From the NCBI RefSeq assembly GCF_002786295.1, contig NZ_PGTC01000009.1:434001-498000 (forward strand): 64,000 nucleotides of DNA. The letters run 5' to 3'. Below, piece after piece: positions 33,629 through 44,411 of the stretch (its first letter is position 1; each line of letters begins with the position of its first letter). Origin of the DNA: Pseudooceanicola marinus (lineage in GTDB: Bacteria; Pseudomonadota; Alphaproteobacteria; Rhodobacterales; Rhodobacteraceae). The position numbers and the translations under genes are program-made. A model generated the notes under the pieces. It was not told the DNA's origin. It worked only from the letters and a program-made list of their open reading frames with translations, and searched no databases.

Positions 33629-35428
33629 TTGGCCCGACGTCCCCAGACCGATCCCGGCCAGCTTGATCGCGACCCCTCGCGCCGCGTCGGCGCATTGGGA
33701 GAGCTCTGGCCCTTCCTGCGCCCCTACCGCGCGCTGCTGATCGGCGCGCTTCTGGCGCTTGTGCTGACCGCCTCCGTCTCGCTGGTGCTGCCCCTGGCGG
33801 TACGCCGCGTGGTCGACAATTTCGAGGAGGGGTCGGCCCAGATCCTCGACCAGTATTTCCTGGCCGCCATCGGCATCGCGGCGCTTCTCGCCCTGGGCAC
33901 GGGGCTGCGCTATACGCTGGTCACAACCCTGGGCGAACGCGTGGTGGCTGACATCCGCAAGGCCGTCTTCGGTCGTGTCATCGGGATGAGCCCGGCGTTC
34001 TACGAGAGCACGATGACCGGTGAGGTCCTCAGCCGGATCACCACCGACACGACCCTGATCCAGTCGGTCGTCGGCTCCTCCGTCTCGGTGGCGCTGCGCA
34101 ACGTGCTTATCTTCTTCGGCGGCTTCGTGATGATGCTGCTGACCTCGGCCAAGCTGACGGGGCTGGCCCTGCTGATCGTGCCGCTGGTGGTGGTACCGAT
34201 CCTGACCCTGGGCCGCCGCCTACGAAAACTCAGCCGCGAGAACCAGGACTGGATCGCGCAAAGCTCGGGCAATGCCTCCGAGGCGCTCTTGTCGGTGCAG
34301 ACGGTGCAGGCCTTCACCCATGAGACGCAAAGCCGCGCAACCTTCGATGCGGTGACCGAGGAAAGCTATCGCTCCGCCATGCGGCGCATCCTGACCCGTG
34401 CGGTGATGACCGTGATCGTGATCTTCCTGATCTTTGCGGGCATCGTCGGCGTGTTGTGGATCGGCGCCAATGACGTGCGCACCGGGCTGATGACCACCGG
34501 CGGGCTGGTGCAGTTCGTGATCTACGCGGTGATGGTCGCAGGCTCCGTCGCGGCCCTGTCGGAGATCTGGGGCGAGCTGCAGCGCGCCGCCGGCGCCACC
34601 GAACGGCTGGTGGAGCTGCTGACGGTCGAGGATGCTGTGCAGGACCCGGCCGTGCCGCTGGCACCGCCGTCACCGGCGCGCGGGCGGATCGGCTTCGACG
34701 GTGTGACCTTCCATTACCCCTCGCGCCCCGCGCGGGCGGCGCTGGACGAAGTGAGCCTGCAGGTGAACCCGGGTGAGACGGTGGCCGTGGTCGGCCCCTC
34801 GGGGGCGGGCAAGTCGACCCTGATCCAGCTGATCCTGCGCTTCTACGACCCGGAGGCGGGTGCGGTGACCCTGGACGGCACCGACCTGCGCCAGATGGCG
34901 CGGGATGCCTTCCGCCGCCACGTGGCCCTGGTGCCGCAGGACCCGGTGATCTTCGCGGCCTCGGCGCGCGACAACATCCGCTTCGGCCTGCCGGGCGCCA
35001 GCGATGCGGCGGTCGAGGCCGCGGCCCGTGCCGCCGCCGCGCATGAGTTCATCGAGGCGCTGCCCGAGGGCTACGACAGCCCTGTGGGAGAGCGCGGCGT
35101 GATGCTCTCGGGTGGCCAGAAACAGCGCATCGCCATCGCCCGCGCCATCCTGCGAGATGCCCCGGTGCTGCTGCTGGACGAGGCGACCTCGGCGCTGGAC
35201 GCGGAAAGCGAGGGCCTGGTGCAGAAGGCGATCGAGACCGTGTCCGAGGGGCGCACCACCATCATCATCGCGCACCGCCTGGCTACGGTGAAACGGGCCG
35301 ATCGGATCGTGGTGATGGAGGAGGGCCGGATCGTGGCCCAGGGCCGTCACGACGACCTGGTGGCCGAGGGCGGCCTCTACGCCCGCCTGGCGCGACTGCA
35401 ATTCACCGACGGATCGGCGGCGGCCTGA
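33629..35428 (+). CDS. ABC transporter, fused permease/ATPase (exporter, MsbA-like half-transporter)
   Basis: Inner-membrane exporter half-transporter of 599 aa. Six helices occupy residues about 25-290 (the first near RALLIGALLALVLTASVSLVLPL), followed by the ATPase domain with Walker A GPSGAGKST, signature LSGGQKQR, Walker B VLLLDEATSALD and H-loop IIAHRLATV. It most likely homodimerises. A frame open from 33416 lacks family similarity; a TTG start at 33629 is chosen because GGAAGGAG precedes it, and it yields the normal family length. Substrate not predictable; lipid or drug export are the usual roles. Confidence 0.88.
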   Translation: MARRPQTDPGQLDRDPSRRVGALGELWPFLRPYRALLIGALLALVLTASVSLVLPLAVRRVVDNFEEGSAQILDQYFLAAIGIAALLALGTGLRYTLVTTLGERVVADIRKAVFGRVIGMSPAFYESTMTGEVLSRITTDTTLIQSVVGSSVSVALRNVLIFFGGFVMMLLTSAKLTGLALLIVPLVVVPILTLGRRLRKLSRENQDWIAQSSGNASEALLSVQTVQAFTHETQSRATFDAVTEESYRSAMRRILTRAVMTVIVIFLIFAGIVGVLWIGANDVRTGLMTTGGLVQFVIYAVMVAGSVAALSEIWGELQRAAGATERLVELLTVEDAVQDPAVPLAPPSPARGRIGFDGVTFHYPSRPARAALDEVSLQVNPGETVAVVGPSGAGKSTLIQLILRFYDPEAGAVTLDGTDLRQMARDAFRRHVALVPQDPVIFAASARDNIRFGLPGASDAAVEAAARAAAAHEFIEALPEGYDSPVGERGVMLSGGQKQRIAIARAILRDAPVLLLDEATSALDAESEGLVQKAIETVSEGRTTIIIAHRLATVKRADRIVVMEEGRIVAQGRHDDLVAEGGLYARLARLQFTDGSAAA

Positions 35429-35660
35429 GGGCCCCGCCGCCCGTCCTGCGCCTGTCTCCCGTCGGCCCCTTGCGGGGCGGGTCCGGGCGGCGTTCTCTGA
35501 CTCTTCCGACATTTTTTCTCGCCAATTGTCTTTCCATGCTAGGCTTTACGTCACGTTGCGCATCGGAGGGGAAACGCAGCGTAATGCTTGCCTTTGAAGC
35601 GGCGAAAGAAAATCTAGCGAAGAGCGCAAGGAGGCGCACGAGGCGATGGGAGGAGAACGC

Positions 35661-37565
35661 ATGACCTTTACAGGCGTGCCTGATGTCAAGCGGATCGAAG
35701 CGGAGATGCCCTGGGAGGCGCGGGACGTTCCGAAGACGGTATTCGGAATGGTGGAGCGCACGGCTGCTGCCTTTCCGTCGAACAAGGCGGTCACATTCCA
35801 GCTTGAATCCGGGCCGAAGGACAAGGCCGAAACCCTGAGCTGGAGTGAGCTGAAGGGCAAGGTGGCGCAATGCGCCAACATGTTCCGCAAGCTGGGCGTC
35901 GGGGAAAACGACGTGGTCGCGCTGGTCATGCCCAATTCGATGGAAACCGTGGTCGCCACCCTGGGCGGCATGACGGCGGGCATCGTGAACCCGGTGAACC
36001 CGCTGCTGGAGCCGGAGCAGATCTCCGCCATCCTGCGCGAGACCGGCGCCAAGGTCGTGGTCACGCTGAAATCCTTCCCGAAGACCGACGTGGCGCAGAA
36101 GGTGGCCCAGGCGGTGCAGTTCGCCCCCAATGTCCGCACCGTGCTGGAGGTGGACCTGAACCGCTACCTCAGCCCGCCGAAAAGCTGGATCGTGCCGCTG
36201 ATCCGTCCCAAGACGTCGGACCGGCACCATGCCGACGTGCTGAACTTCGGCGAGCAGATGGCCGGCCAGCCGAGCGAGCTGGCCTTCGCCGACAGCCAGA
36301 CCGACCGTATCGGCGCCTATTTCCATACCGGCGGCACGACGGGCATGCCGAAGGTGGCGCGCCACCTGCATTCGGGGCTGGTCTACAATGCTTGGGTGGG
36401 GGCCTCGCTGCTCTACACCGAAGAGGACAGCATCATGTGCCCGCTGCCTCTGTTCCACGTCTTCGCCTGTCACGTGATGCTGATGGGGGCCTGCATGTCG
36501 GGCGCCCATGTGGTCTTCCCGACGCCGGCGGGCTATCGCGGCGACGGCGTCTTCGACAACTTCTGGAAGCTCTGCGAGCGTTACAAGACGACCTTCATCG
36601 TCTCGGTGCCCACGGCGATCTCGGCGCTGATGCAGCGTCCGGTCAATGCCGACATCTCGACGGTGAAGCTCTGCTTCTCGGGCTCGGCGCCCCTGCCGGT
36701 GGAACTGTTCAAGCGGTTCGAGGCGGCGGCCGGCCTGAAGATTCTCGAAGGCTACGGGCTGACCGAGGCGACCTGCCTTGTGTCCTGCAACCCGGACCAG
36801 GGGGAGCGCAAGAACGGCTCGGTCGGCGTGCCCTTCCCCTATACCGACGTGCGCATCCTGGATGCCTCGGGCGGGGGCGAGCCGCGCGAATGCGCCGTGG
36901 ACGAGGTGGGCGAGATCTGCGTCGCCAACCCCGGCGTCTACGCGGGGTCGACCTATACCGAAGAGGCCAAGAACCGTGAGCTCTTCCACTATGACCGCTA
37001 CCTGCGCACGGGCGACCTGGGGCGTCTGGACGCCGATGGCTACCTCTTCATCACCGGGCGCGCCAAGGACCTGATCATCCGCGGCGGTCACAATATCGAC
37101 CCGGCGGAGATCGAGGAGGCGCTGCTGGCCCATACCTCTGTCGCCTTCGCGGGCGCCATCGGCCAGCCCGACGCGCGCACCGGCGAGCTGCCCTGCGCCT
37201 ATGTCGAACTGGTGGACGGGGCCGAGGTGACCTCCGAAGAGCTGCTGGCCCACTGCAAGGTGCACGTGCACGAACGCGCCGCCATCCCGAAATACGTCGA
37301 GGTGATGGACGAGCTGCCCAAGACCGCCGTCGGCAAGGTGTTCAAGCCCGCCCTGCGCAAGAGCGCGATTCAGCGGGTCTACAACGCCGCCCTGGCCGAG
37401 GCGGGGATCCCGGCCGAGGTGGTCGAGGTGGTCGACGACAAGAAACGCGGCCTGACCGCGCGGGTCGTCCGCAAGGGCGAGGTGGATGAAACCGCCCTGA
37501 AGACCTTGCTGGGCAATTACACCAATCCCTGGGAATGGGCCGAGGACGTGTCGGAACTGGCCTGA
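35661..37565 (+). CDS. Acyl-CoA synthetase (AMP-forming)
   Basis: ANL-family ligase of 634 aa. The P-loop reads YFHTGGTTGMPKVARHLH, the A5 motif GYGLTEATCLVS, the A7 motif YLRTGDLGRLDADGYLFITGRAKDLIIRGGHNI, and the A10 lysine lies in LPKTAVGKVFKPALR. It activates a carboxylic acid to its CoA thioester in the cytoplasm. Length and motifs fit medium/long-chain fatty or aryl acid substrates; the sequence does not decide. ATG at 35661 follows GGGAGGAGAACGC; the ATG 15 bases upstream has no such site. It is monocistronic with a strong terminator. Confidence 0.88.
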   Translation: MTFTGVPDVKRIEAEMPWEARDVPKTVFGMVERTAAAFPSNKAVTFQLESGPKDKAETLSWSELKGKVAQCANMFRKLGVGENDVVALVMPNSMETVVATLGGMTAGIVNPVNPLLEPEQISAILRETGAKVVVTLKSFPKTDVAQKVAQAVQFAPNVRTVLEVDLNRYLSPPKSWIVPLIRPKTSDRHHADVLNFGEQMAGQPSELAFADSQTDRIGAYFHTGGTTGMPKVARHLHSGLVYNAWVGASLLYTEEDSIMCPLPLFHVFACHVMLMGACMSGAHVVFPTPAGYRGDGVFDNFWKLCERYKTTFIVSVPTAISALMQRPVNADISTVKLCFSGSAPLPVELFKRFEAAAGLKILEGYGLTEATCLVSCNPDQGERKNGSVGVPFPYTDVRILDASGGGEPRECAVDEVGEICVANPGVYAGSTYTEEAKNRELFHYDRYLRTGDLGRLDADGYLFITGRAKDLIIRGGHNIDPAEIEEALLAHTSVAFAGAIGQPDARTGELPCAYVELVDGAEVTSEELLAHCKVHVHERAAIPKYVEVMDELPKTAVGKVFKPALRKSAIQRVYNAALAEAGIPAEVVEVVDDKKRGLTARVVRKGEVDETALKTLLGNYTNPWEWAEDVSELA

Positions 37566-37593
37566 GCCGTCGCCGCTCCCTGATCAAATCAAC

Positions 37594-37622
37594 AAGCCCC
37601 GGCCTCAGCGCCGGGGCTTTTT
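37594..37622 (+). terminator. Intrinsic terminator of the acyl-CoA synthetase gene
   Basis: Ten-bp stem AAGCCCCGGC (37594-37603) with GCCGGGGCTT (37610-37619), six-base loop, then TTTTT. It lies 28 bases past the stop codon. Confidence 0.9.
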
Positions 37623-37655
37623 CGTGCTGCGTCGCAGGTTTCCCCTGCGGGGAAA

Positions 37656-37676
37656 GCCTTCGGCGAGGATGTTTTC
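37656..37676 (+). repeat. Dispersed intergenic motif, degenerate copy 3
   Basis: Plus-strand GCCTTCGGCGAGGATGTTTT (37656-37675) resembles the reverse complement of copies 1 and 2 (GCCTCCGGCGGGGATATTTC), so this copy is inverted relative to copy 4. Confidence 0.35.
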
Positions 37677-37767
37677 AGGACCGGAAATGGAGAAAGGGGA
37701 TGGTCCCTCATCCCAAGGGCACCCCGGCTACCAGGTAGAGCGCCCCCTTCCATTCATTTGTGGGCCG

Positions 37768-37787
37768 GAAATATCCTGGGGGGAGGC
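37768..37787 (-). repeat. Dispersed intergenic motif, copy 4
   Basis: Plus-strand GAAATATCCTGGGGGGAGGC, same orientation as copy 1 with changes in the central GC block. Downstream of katG on the minus strand. Confidence 0.45.
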
Positions 37788-37834
37788 GTGCGGCACGCGC
37801 GGCGGGGGGCAAAGCCCCCTCTGACCGGAAACGC

Positions 37835-37867
37835 AAAAAGGCTCCCCCGCATCGCTGCGGGGAAGCC
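37835..37867 (-). terminator. Intrinsic terminator of katG
   Basis: Minus strand: GGCTTCCCCGC pairs with GCGGGGGAGCC (one mismatch, six-base loop) and is followed by TTTTT. It lies 31 bases past the katG stop. Confidence 0.85.
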
Positions 37868-37897
37868 CTGGTGCTCATGCGGAGTTCAGTACCGCGT

Positions 37898-40355
<2,458 letters not shown>

Positions 40356-40435
40356 AGGGGTGCTCCGTCAGGGGCTGAGATGCGCAGCCGCGCGAACCCT
40401 TCAAAGCTGATCTGGGTAATACCAGCGGAGCGAGG
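40356..40435 (+). ncRNA. TPP riboswitch (THI element)
   Basis: The aptamer carries the conserved THI-box words in order: AGGGGTGC, GGGGCTGAGATG, the ACCCTT of the pyrimidine-sensing arm, and CTGATCTGGGTAATACCAGCG. It lies directly before ykoF. The GGAG/GAGG at its 3' end (40427-40435) is also the ribosome-binding sequence for the ATG at 40443, so thiamine pyrophosphate probably blocks translation, as usual in Gram-negative bacteria. No T-run terminator is visible between aptamer and gene. Confidence 0.93.
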
Positions 40436-40442
40436 TACGCAT

Positions 40443-41054
40443 ATGTTCATTGGCGCGCAGGTGTCACTGTATCCGATGACGTCCGATTTCGTGGATGTCG
40501 TCAAATCCGGGCTCACCGCCCTGACCCCCTACACGGATGATCTGCGGATCGAGACGGACGACATGTCGACCCTGATGGTCGGCGCGCCGGAGCCGCTTCT
40601 GGATGCTATCCGCGATCTTTTTGCCGAGGCCGCCCGCCGGCCCGAGCATGTGACCATGCATGTCACCCTGTCGCGCGGCTGCCCGGGCGAGCCGGACGAT
40701 CCCAGCTGTCACTGCGAGGCCCTGGTGCGGGCGCAGGACCTGTTGCTGGAGGATCGCAAGGCCCTGGCCAGCGAGGCCGTGGCCGCCGCGCCCGACCTGG
40801 GCGTGGGGATCGACGTGCAGTTTTCTCTCTACGTGCTGGGCCAGGATCACCACATGGATGAGATCTACGGCTGCATCGACTTCCTCAAGGCCTCGGGCAC
40901 CTTCCTGAAATCGAAGAATTTCTGCACCCGCCTGCGCGGCGATGCCGGGGCCGTCTTCGAGACCCTGCGCCAGGCTTTCCTGCGCTTCGGTCCGGCGGAG
41001 GGGCATGTCACCATCGACCTGACCGCCTCGGCCAACAGCCCCAGCCTGCGCTGA
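40443..41054 (+). CDS. ykoF: YkoF-like thiamine/HMP-binding protein
   Basis: A 203-aa cytoplasmic protein with two repeated ferredoxin-like halves: GAQVSLYPMTSDFVDVVKSGL (about 4-25) and DVQFSLYVLGQDHHMDEIYGCIDFLKASG (about 122-150), each followed by a strand-helix unit. This is the YkoF layout; Bacillus YkoF binds thiamine and the hydroxymethylpyrimidine moiety. ATG at 40443 is set by the ribosome-binding sequence in the riboswitch. It is the first gene of the TPP-controlled operon and probably supplies or buffers the pyrimidine precursor carried by the ThiXYZ importer encoded next. Confidence 0.85.
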   Translation: MFIGAQVSLYPMTSDFVDVVKSGLTALTPYTDDLRIETDDMSTLMVGAPEPLLDAIRDLFAEAARRPEHVTMHVTLSRGCPGEPDDPSCHCEALVRAQDLLLEDRKALASEAVAAAPDLGVGIDVQFSLYVLGQDHHMDEIYGCIDFLKASGTFLKSKNFCTRLRGDAGAVFETLRQAFLRFGPAEGHVTIDLTASANSPSLR

Positions 41055-41117
41055 TCCCGCTGTCCTGATCCGACCGCCGCCCCGAGGGGCGACGCGCCCC
41101 GTTCGCGAGGTATCCCC

Positions 41118-41885
41118 ATGTCCGTCCTGCGGCAGTTCCTGCCCGCGTTCTTCCTGACTGCCGCGCTGCTGGCCCTCTGGCAGGGCTATTGCGCCCGGGC
41201 TGATGTGTCCCCCCTGATCCTGCCCGCGCCCAGCGACGTGGCGCGGGGGCTGTGGGCAAACCGCGCCGATCTGGCGCGGCATGCGGGCGCCACGCTGCTG
41301 GTGGCGGGGCTGGGGTTTTCGCTCTCGGTGGTGTTCGCCTTTGCCTCGTCCGTGGCGCTGTGGTTCCTGCCGGCATTGCGGCGCGGGGTGCTGCCCCTGA
41401 TGGTGGCCAGCCAGACGGTGCCCATCGTGGCGCTGGCGCCGCTGATGGTGCTGTGGTTCGGCTTCGGCCTGCTGCCCAAGGTCCTGCTGGTGATCCTGGT
41501 CACCTTCTTCCCGATGCTGGTCAGCCTGCTGTCGGGCTACGCCCGCCTGCCGCAGGCCTACCACGACCAGCTGGTGTCGATGGGGGCAGGGCGGGTCGCC
41601 CTGTTCCGCCGCGCGGCCCTGCCGGTGGCCCGCCCGCAGTTCTTCGCGGGTCTGCGGATCTCGGCCACCTATGCCATCGTGGCCACGATCTTCGCCGAAT
41701 ACGCCGGCGCGCGGCAGGGGCTGGGGATCTGGATCCTGACCGCCAAGAACAACTTTCGCGCCGATCTGGTGCTGTCAGCGGTGGTGCTGTCGGCCGTCCT
41801 GACACTGTCCCTGCTGGGATTGCTGCACCTCATCGACCGGGTGACCGGGCGCCGGTTCCGCGGAGGCGATGATGCTGCGGCTTGA
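41118..41885 (+). CDS. thiX: ABC transporter permease for thiamine precursor (ThiX)
   Basis: Inner-membrane permease of 255 aa with about six helices and the SsuC/TauC-type core (LPAPSDVARGLW near the N-terminus; MGAGRVALFRRAALPVARPQFFAGLRIS is the EAA loop that contacts the ATPase). TPP riboswitch control, YkoF and the THI5/NMT1-like binding protein identify the operon as a hydroxymethylpyrimidine/thiamine-precursor importer (ThiXYZ). It ends overlapping the ATPase gene. Confidence 0.87.
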   Translation: MSVLRQFLPAFFLTAALLALWQGYCARADVSPLILPAPSDVARGLWANRADLARHAGATLLVAGLGFSLSVVFAFASSVALWFLPALRRGVLPLMVASQTVPIVALAPLMVLWFGFGLLPKVLLVILVTFFPMLVSLLSGYARLPQAYHDQLVSMGAGRVALFRRAALPVARPQFFAGLRISATYAIVATIFAEYAGARQGLGIWILTAKNNFRADLVLSAVVLSAVLTLSLLGLLHLIDRVTGRRFRGGDDAAA

Positions 41886-42612
41886 GGATCTGACCATTCG
41901 CGCCGCCGACCGGCTGCTGGTCGAGCCCACCTCGCTGACCCTCGTGCCGGGGCAGGTGACCTGCCTGATCGGCCCCTCGGGCTGCGGCAAATCCTCGGTC
42001 CTGAAGTGGCTGGCCGGCGTACTGGCCCCCGGGCTGACGGCTGAAGGGCGGGCCGAGGTCGAGCGCACCCCCCTGGTGCCGCCGTCGCCCGCGCTGGCCT
42101 ACCAGCCGCAGCAGGATACGCTGTTTCCCTGGCTTACGGTGGCCGAGAATGCGGCTCTGGGGTTGGAGCTGTCTGGGCTGTCGCGCCGCGCGGCGCAGGC
42201 GCGGGTGCGGCCATTGTTCGACCGCTTCGGTCTGGCAGGCTGCGAGGATCGTTTCCCGCGTGAGCTGTCGGGCGGCATGCGCCAGCGCGCCGCCTTCCTG
42301 CGCACCATCGTGCTGGATGCCCCCTATCTGTTGCTGGATGAACCCTTTTCCGCGCTCGACGCGGTCACGCGGCTGCGCCTGCAGGACTGGCTGCTGGCGC
42401 GGCTGGCGGAGCGTCCGCGTGGGGTGCTGCTGGTGACCCACGATCTTTACGAGGCGACGCAGATGGCCAACCGCATCCTGGTCATGGCCGCCTGCCCGGG
42501 CCGCATCGTCGCCGACATTTCCCTGACCACCCCGCGCCCCGCGCGCAGCGAGGCCGCCCTGGCGGGCGTCCGCGCGGACCTGAGATCCCTTTTGATGGAG
42601 GAAACACCATGA
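41872..42612 (+). CDS. thiZ: ABC transporter ATP-binding protein for thiamine precursor (ThiZ)
   Basis: A 246-aa ATPase with Walker A GPSGCGKSS, Q-loop ALAYQPQQDTLFPWLTV, signature ELSGGMRQRAAFLRT and Walker B YLLLDEPFSALD, plus the H-loop LLVTHDLYEA. Two adjacent ATGs exist (41869 and 41872); the second has better spacing from GGAGG. It overlaps thiX by 14 bases and thiY by four, so the three are co-translated. Confidence 0.9.
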   Translation: MLRLEDLTIRAADRLLVEPTSLTLVPGQVTCLIGPSGCGKSSVLKWLAGVLAPGLTAEGRAEVERTPLVPPSPALAYQPQQDTLFPWLTVAENAALGLELSGLSRRAAQARVRPLFDRFGLAGCEDRFPRELSGGMRQRAAFLRTIVLDAPYLLLDEPFSALDAVTRLRLQDWLLARLAERPRGVLLVTHDLYEATQMANRILVMAACPGRIVADISLTTPRPARSEAALAGVRADLRSLLMEETP

Positions 42613-43604
42613 CGATCCGACAGGCTTTCACCGCCGCGACACTGGGCCTTGCACTGCCCCTGGTTGCGCAGGCCGAGGAGCTGACCGAGGTCAGCCTGGC
42701 GCTCGACTGGACGCTGAACACCAACCACGTGGGCCTGATCGTGGCGCGCGAGAAGGGCTTCTACGAAGAGGCAGGGCTGTCGGTCGACATCCTGCCCTAT
42801 TCCGACAGCTCCTCCACCGCGCTGCTGGCGGCGGGGGCGGCGGATTTCGCCTACATGACCTCGCTGGGCTTCATGTCCGCCCGTGCCGGGGGCGCCGATA
42901 TCGTCGCCCTCTGGGCCACGATGCAGCATGAGGCCGGGCGGCTGGTCTACAACAGCAACAACGACGCGATCGCCCGCCCGGCGGACCTGGAGGGCAAGAC
43001 CTACGCGGGCTTCGGCAGTGCCTGGGAAGAGGCGCTGATCTCGACCATGATCGAGGCCGATGGCGGCACGGCGGATTATGACACCGTGACTCTGGGTACG
43101 GGCGCCTACGAGGCGCTGGCCTCGGGCGCGGTCGATTTCACCCTGGAGGTGGCGACCTGGGAGGGCGTGAACAGCGACCTTCTGGGACGCGAGCAATCCC
43201 ATTTCACCTATGCCGACTACGGCGTGCCCGATCAGCAGACCGGCTATATCGGGACGCGGTCGGAGGTGCTGGAGGCGCATCCCGAGCTGGTCCGCGCCAT
43301 GATGCAGGCGACGCAGCAGGGCTACACCTGGGCCGCCGATCACCCGCAGGAGGCCGCCGAGATCCTGATCGGGGCCGGTGATTTTCAGAACCCGGAGCTG
43401 GTGCGCGGCTCGATGGAGGTGATCGTCGACGGCGACTACCTGCGCGATGGCGACACGCCCGTGGGGCAGATCGACCCGGATCGTTTCGCCACGATGGCGC
43501 GGTTCCTCTTCGACAGCGGCGTGCTGAAGGGGCAGGGCGGCGCTGCGCTGGAATGGCCCGGCGACGTGTCGGACTGGATCAGCCAGGACTGGATGGCCGA
43601 GTAA
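42609..43604 (+). CDS. thiY: Periplasmic substrate-binding protein, NMT1/THI5-like (ThiY)
   Basis: A 331-aa binding protein with Sec signal peptide (MTIRQAFTAATLGLALPLVAQAEE). The mature part LALDWTLNTNHVGLIVAREKGFYEEAGLSVDILPYSD is the NMT1/THI5-like signature found in pyrimidine-precursor binding proteins such as ThiY (N-formyl-aminopyrimidine). YMTSLGFMSARAGG and a GFGSAWEEAL region follow. It is the last gene of the TPP-controlled operon and is followed by a perfect hairpin. Confidence 0.9.
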   Translation: MTIRQAFTAATLGLALPLVAQAEELTEVSLALDWTLNTNHVGLIVAREKGFYEEAGLSVDILPYSDSSSTALLAAGAADFAYMTSLGFMSARAGGADIVALWATMQHEAGRLVYNSNNDAIARPADLEGKTYAGFGSAWEEALISTMIEADGGTADYDTVTLGTGAYEALASGAVDFTLEVATWEGVNSDLLGREQSHFTYADYGVPDQQTGYIGTRSEVLEAHPELVRAMMQATQQGYTWAADHPQEAAEILIGAGDFQNPELVRGSMEVIVDGDYLRDGDTPVGQIDPDRFATMARFLFDSGVLKGQGGAALEWPGDVSDWISQDWMAE

Positions 43605-43613
43605 GCGGCACGG

Positions 43614-43638
43614 GCCGGCGGGGCGATGCCCCGCCGGC
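43614..43638. terminator. Hairpin between thiY and iclR (convergent)
   Basis: Perfect 11-bp stem GCCGGCGGGGC (43614-43624) with GCCCCGCCGGC (43628-43638) and a 3-base loop, ending against the iclR stop. No T-run on either strand, so a terminator-like or RNA-stabilising hairpin. Confidence 0.6.
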
Positions 43639-44388
43639 TCACAGCAGCGCGGAAATCTCCCGCGCGGTGTCCAGCACCTGGGCCACGCGGGCATCGGTTG
43701 GCGTCAGCTGCATTTCATGGCCTGAAAGGTTGATCGCCGCGACATAGGCGCCGTGGCGCGAGATCAGCGGCGCGGCGATCGACACCGTGCCGGTGGCCAG
43801 ATGCGAGGACTGCGCCACGTAACCGCGCGCCCGGTCGGCCTTCAGCATCTGTTTCAGCTCCGCAAGGGAGTCGGGGGCGGCGTCACTCATCCGGTCGAAG
43901 GCGTAGCCCTCGAACCGGCGGTTCAGCTCGGCCTCCGGCAGATCGCTCAGCAGGACGCGGCCCATGGTGGTGGAGAAGGCGGGCAGGCGCGAGCCCACGG
44001 GCACGTTCGACACCATCGCGCGGTCCGACAGTGCCCGGTAGACATAGACGATCTCGTTGCCGTCCAGCACCGCCACATGCACGGTGAAACCGGTCGCGTT
44101 GCGCAGCGCATCCGCGGGCAGGCGTGCGACATCGTAGACATCCAGCGATGCCAGGTAGCGATAGCCCAGGTCCATCACCCGCGGTGCCAGGCGATAGCAG
44201 TTCTCGCGCCGGGTCAGGTACCCCTCTCGTTCCAGGGTGACGACGAAGCGATAGGCGGCAGAACTGGTGACCGAGATCGCCTCCGCAATCTCGGTCAGGG
44301 TCATCTCCGCATGGCGATGGTCGAAACACTCCAGGATGCTGAGCCCGCGCAGAAGCGAGTTCGAGCGGTAGTCGGGTTCCTTCGCCAT
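43639..44388 (-). CDS. IclR family transcriptional regulator (probable hut regulator)
   Basis: A 249-aa regulator. The N-terminal winged helix LRGLSILECFDHRHAEMTLTEIAEAISVTSSAAYRFVVTLEREGYL is typical IclR, followed by the effector domain (FTVHVAVLDGNEIVYVYR, STTMGRVLLSDL, VSIAAPLISRHGAYVAAINLSG). It is the third gene after hutG and hutF on the same strand, 23 bases after hutF, so it likely regulates them. A palindrome resembling IclR-type operators lies upstream of hutG. Most Proteobacteria use HutC (GntR) for histidine degradation, so an IclR regulator here is unusual. Confidence 0.85.
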   Translation of the reverse strand: MAKEPDYRSNSLLRGLSILECFDHRHAEMTLTEIAEAISVTSSAAYRFVVTLEREGYLTRRENCYRLAPRVMDLGYRYLASLDVYDVARLPADALRNATGFTVHVAVLDGNEIVYVYRALSDRAMVSNVPVGSRLPAFSTTMGRVLLSDLPEAELNRRFEGYAFDRMSDAAPDSLAELKQMLKADRARGYVAQSSHLATGTVSIAAPLISRHGAYVAAINLSGHEMQLTPTDARVAQVLDTAREISALL

Positions 44389-44411
44389 ATGTCCTGCGGC
44401 CCTCCCCGGCC

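Larger units (their letters stand above)
37623..37834. other. Intergenic sequence with hairpins and two motif copies
   Basis: Between two terminators of convergent genes; no gene is evident. It contains degenerate copies of the dispersed motif in opposite orientations (37656-37676 and 37768-37787) and a GGGGGC-AAA-GCCCCC hairpin at 37805-37819. Confidence 0.5.
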
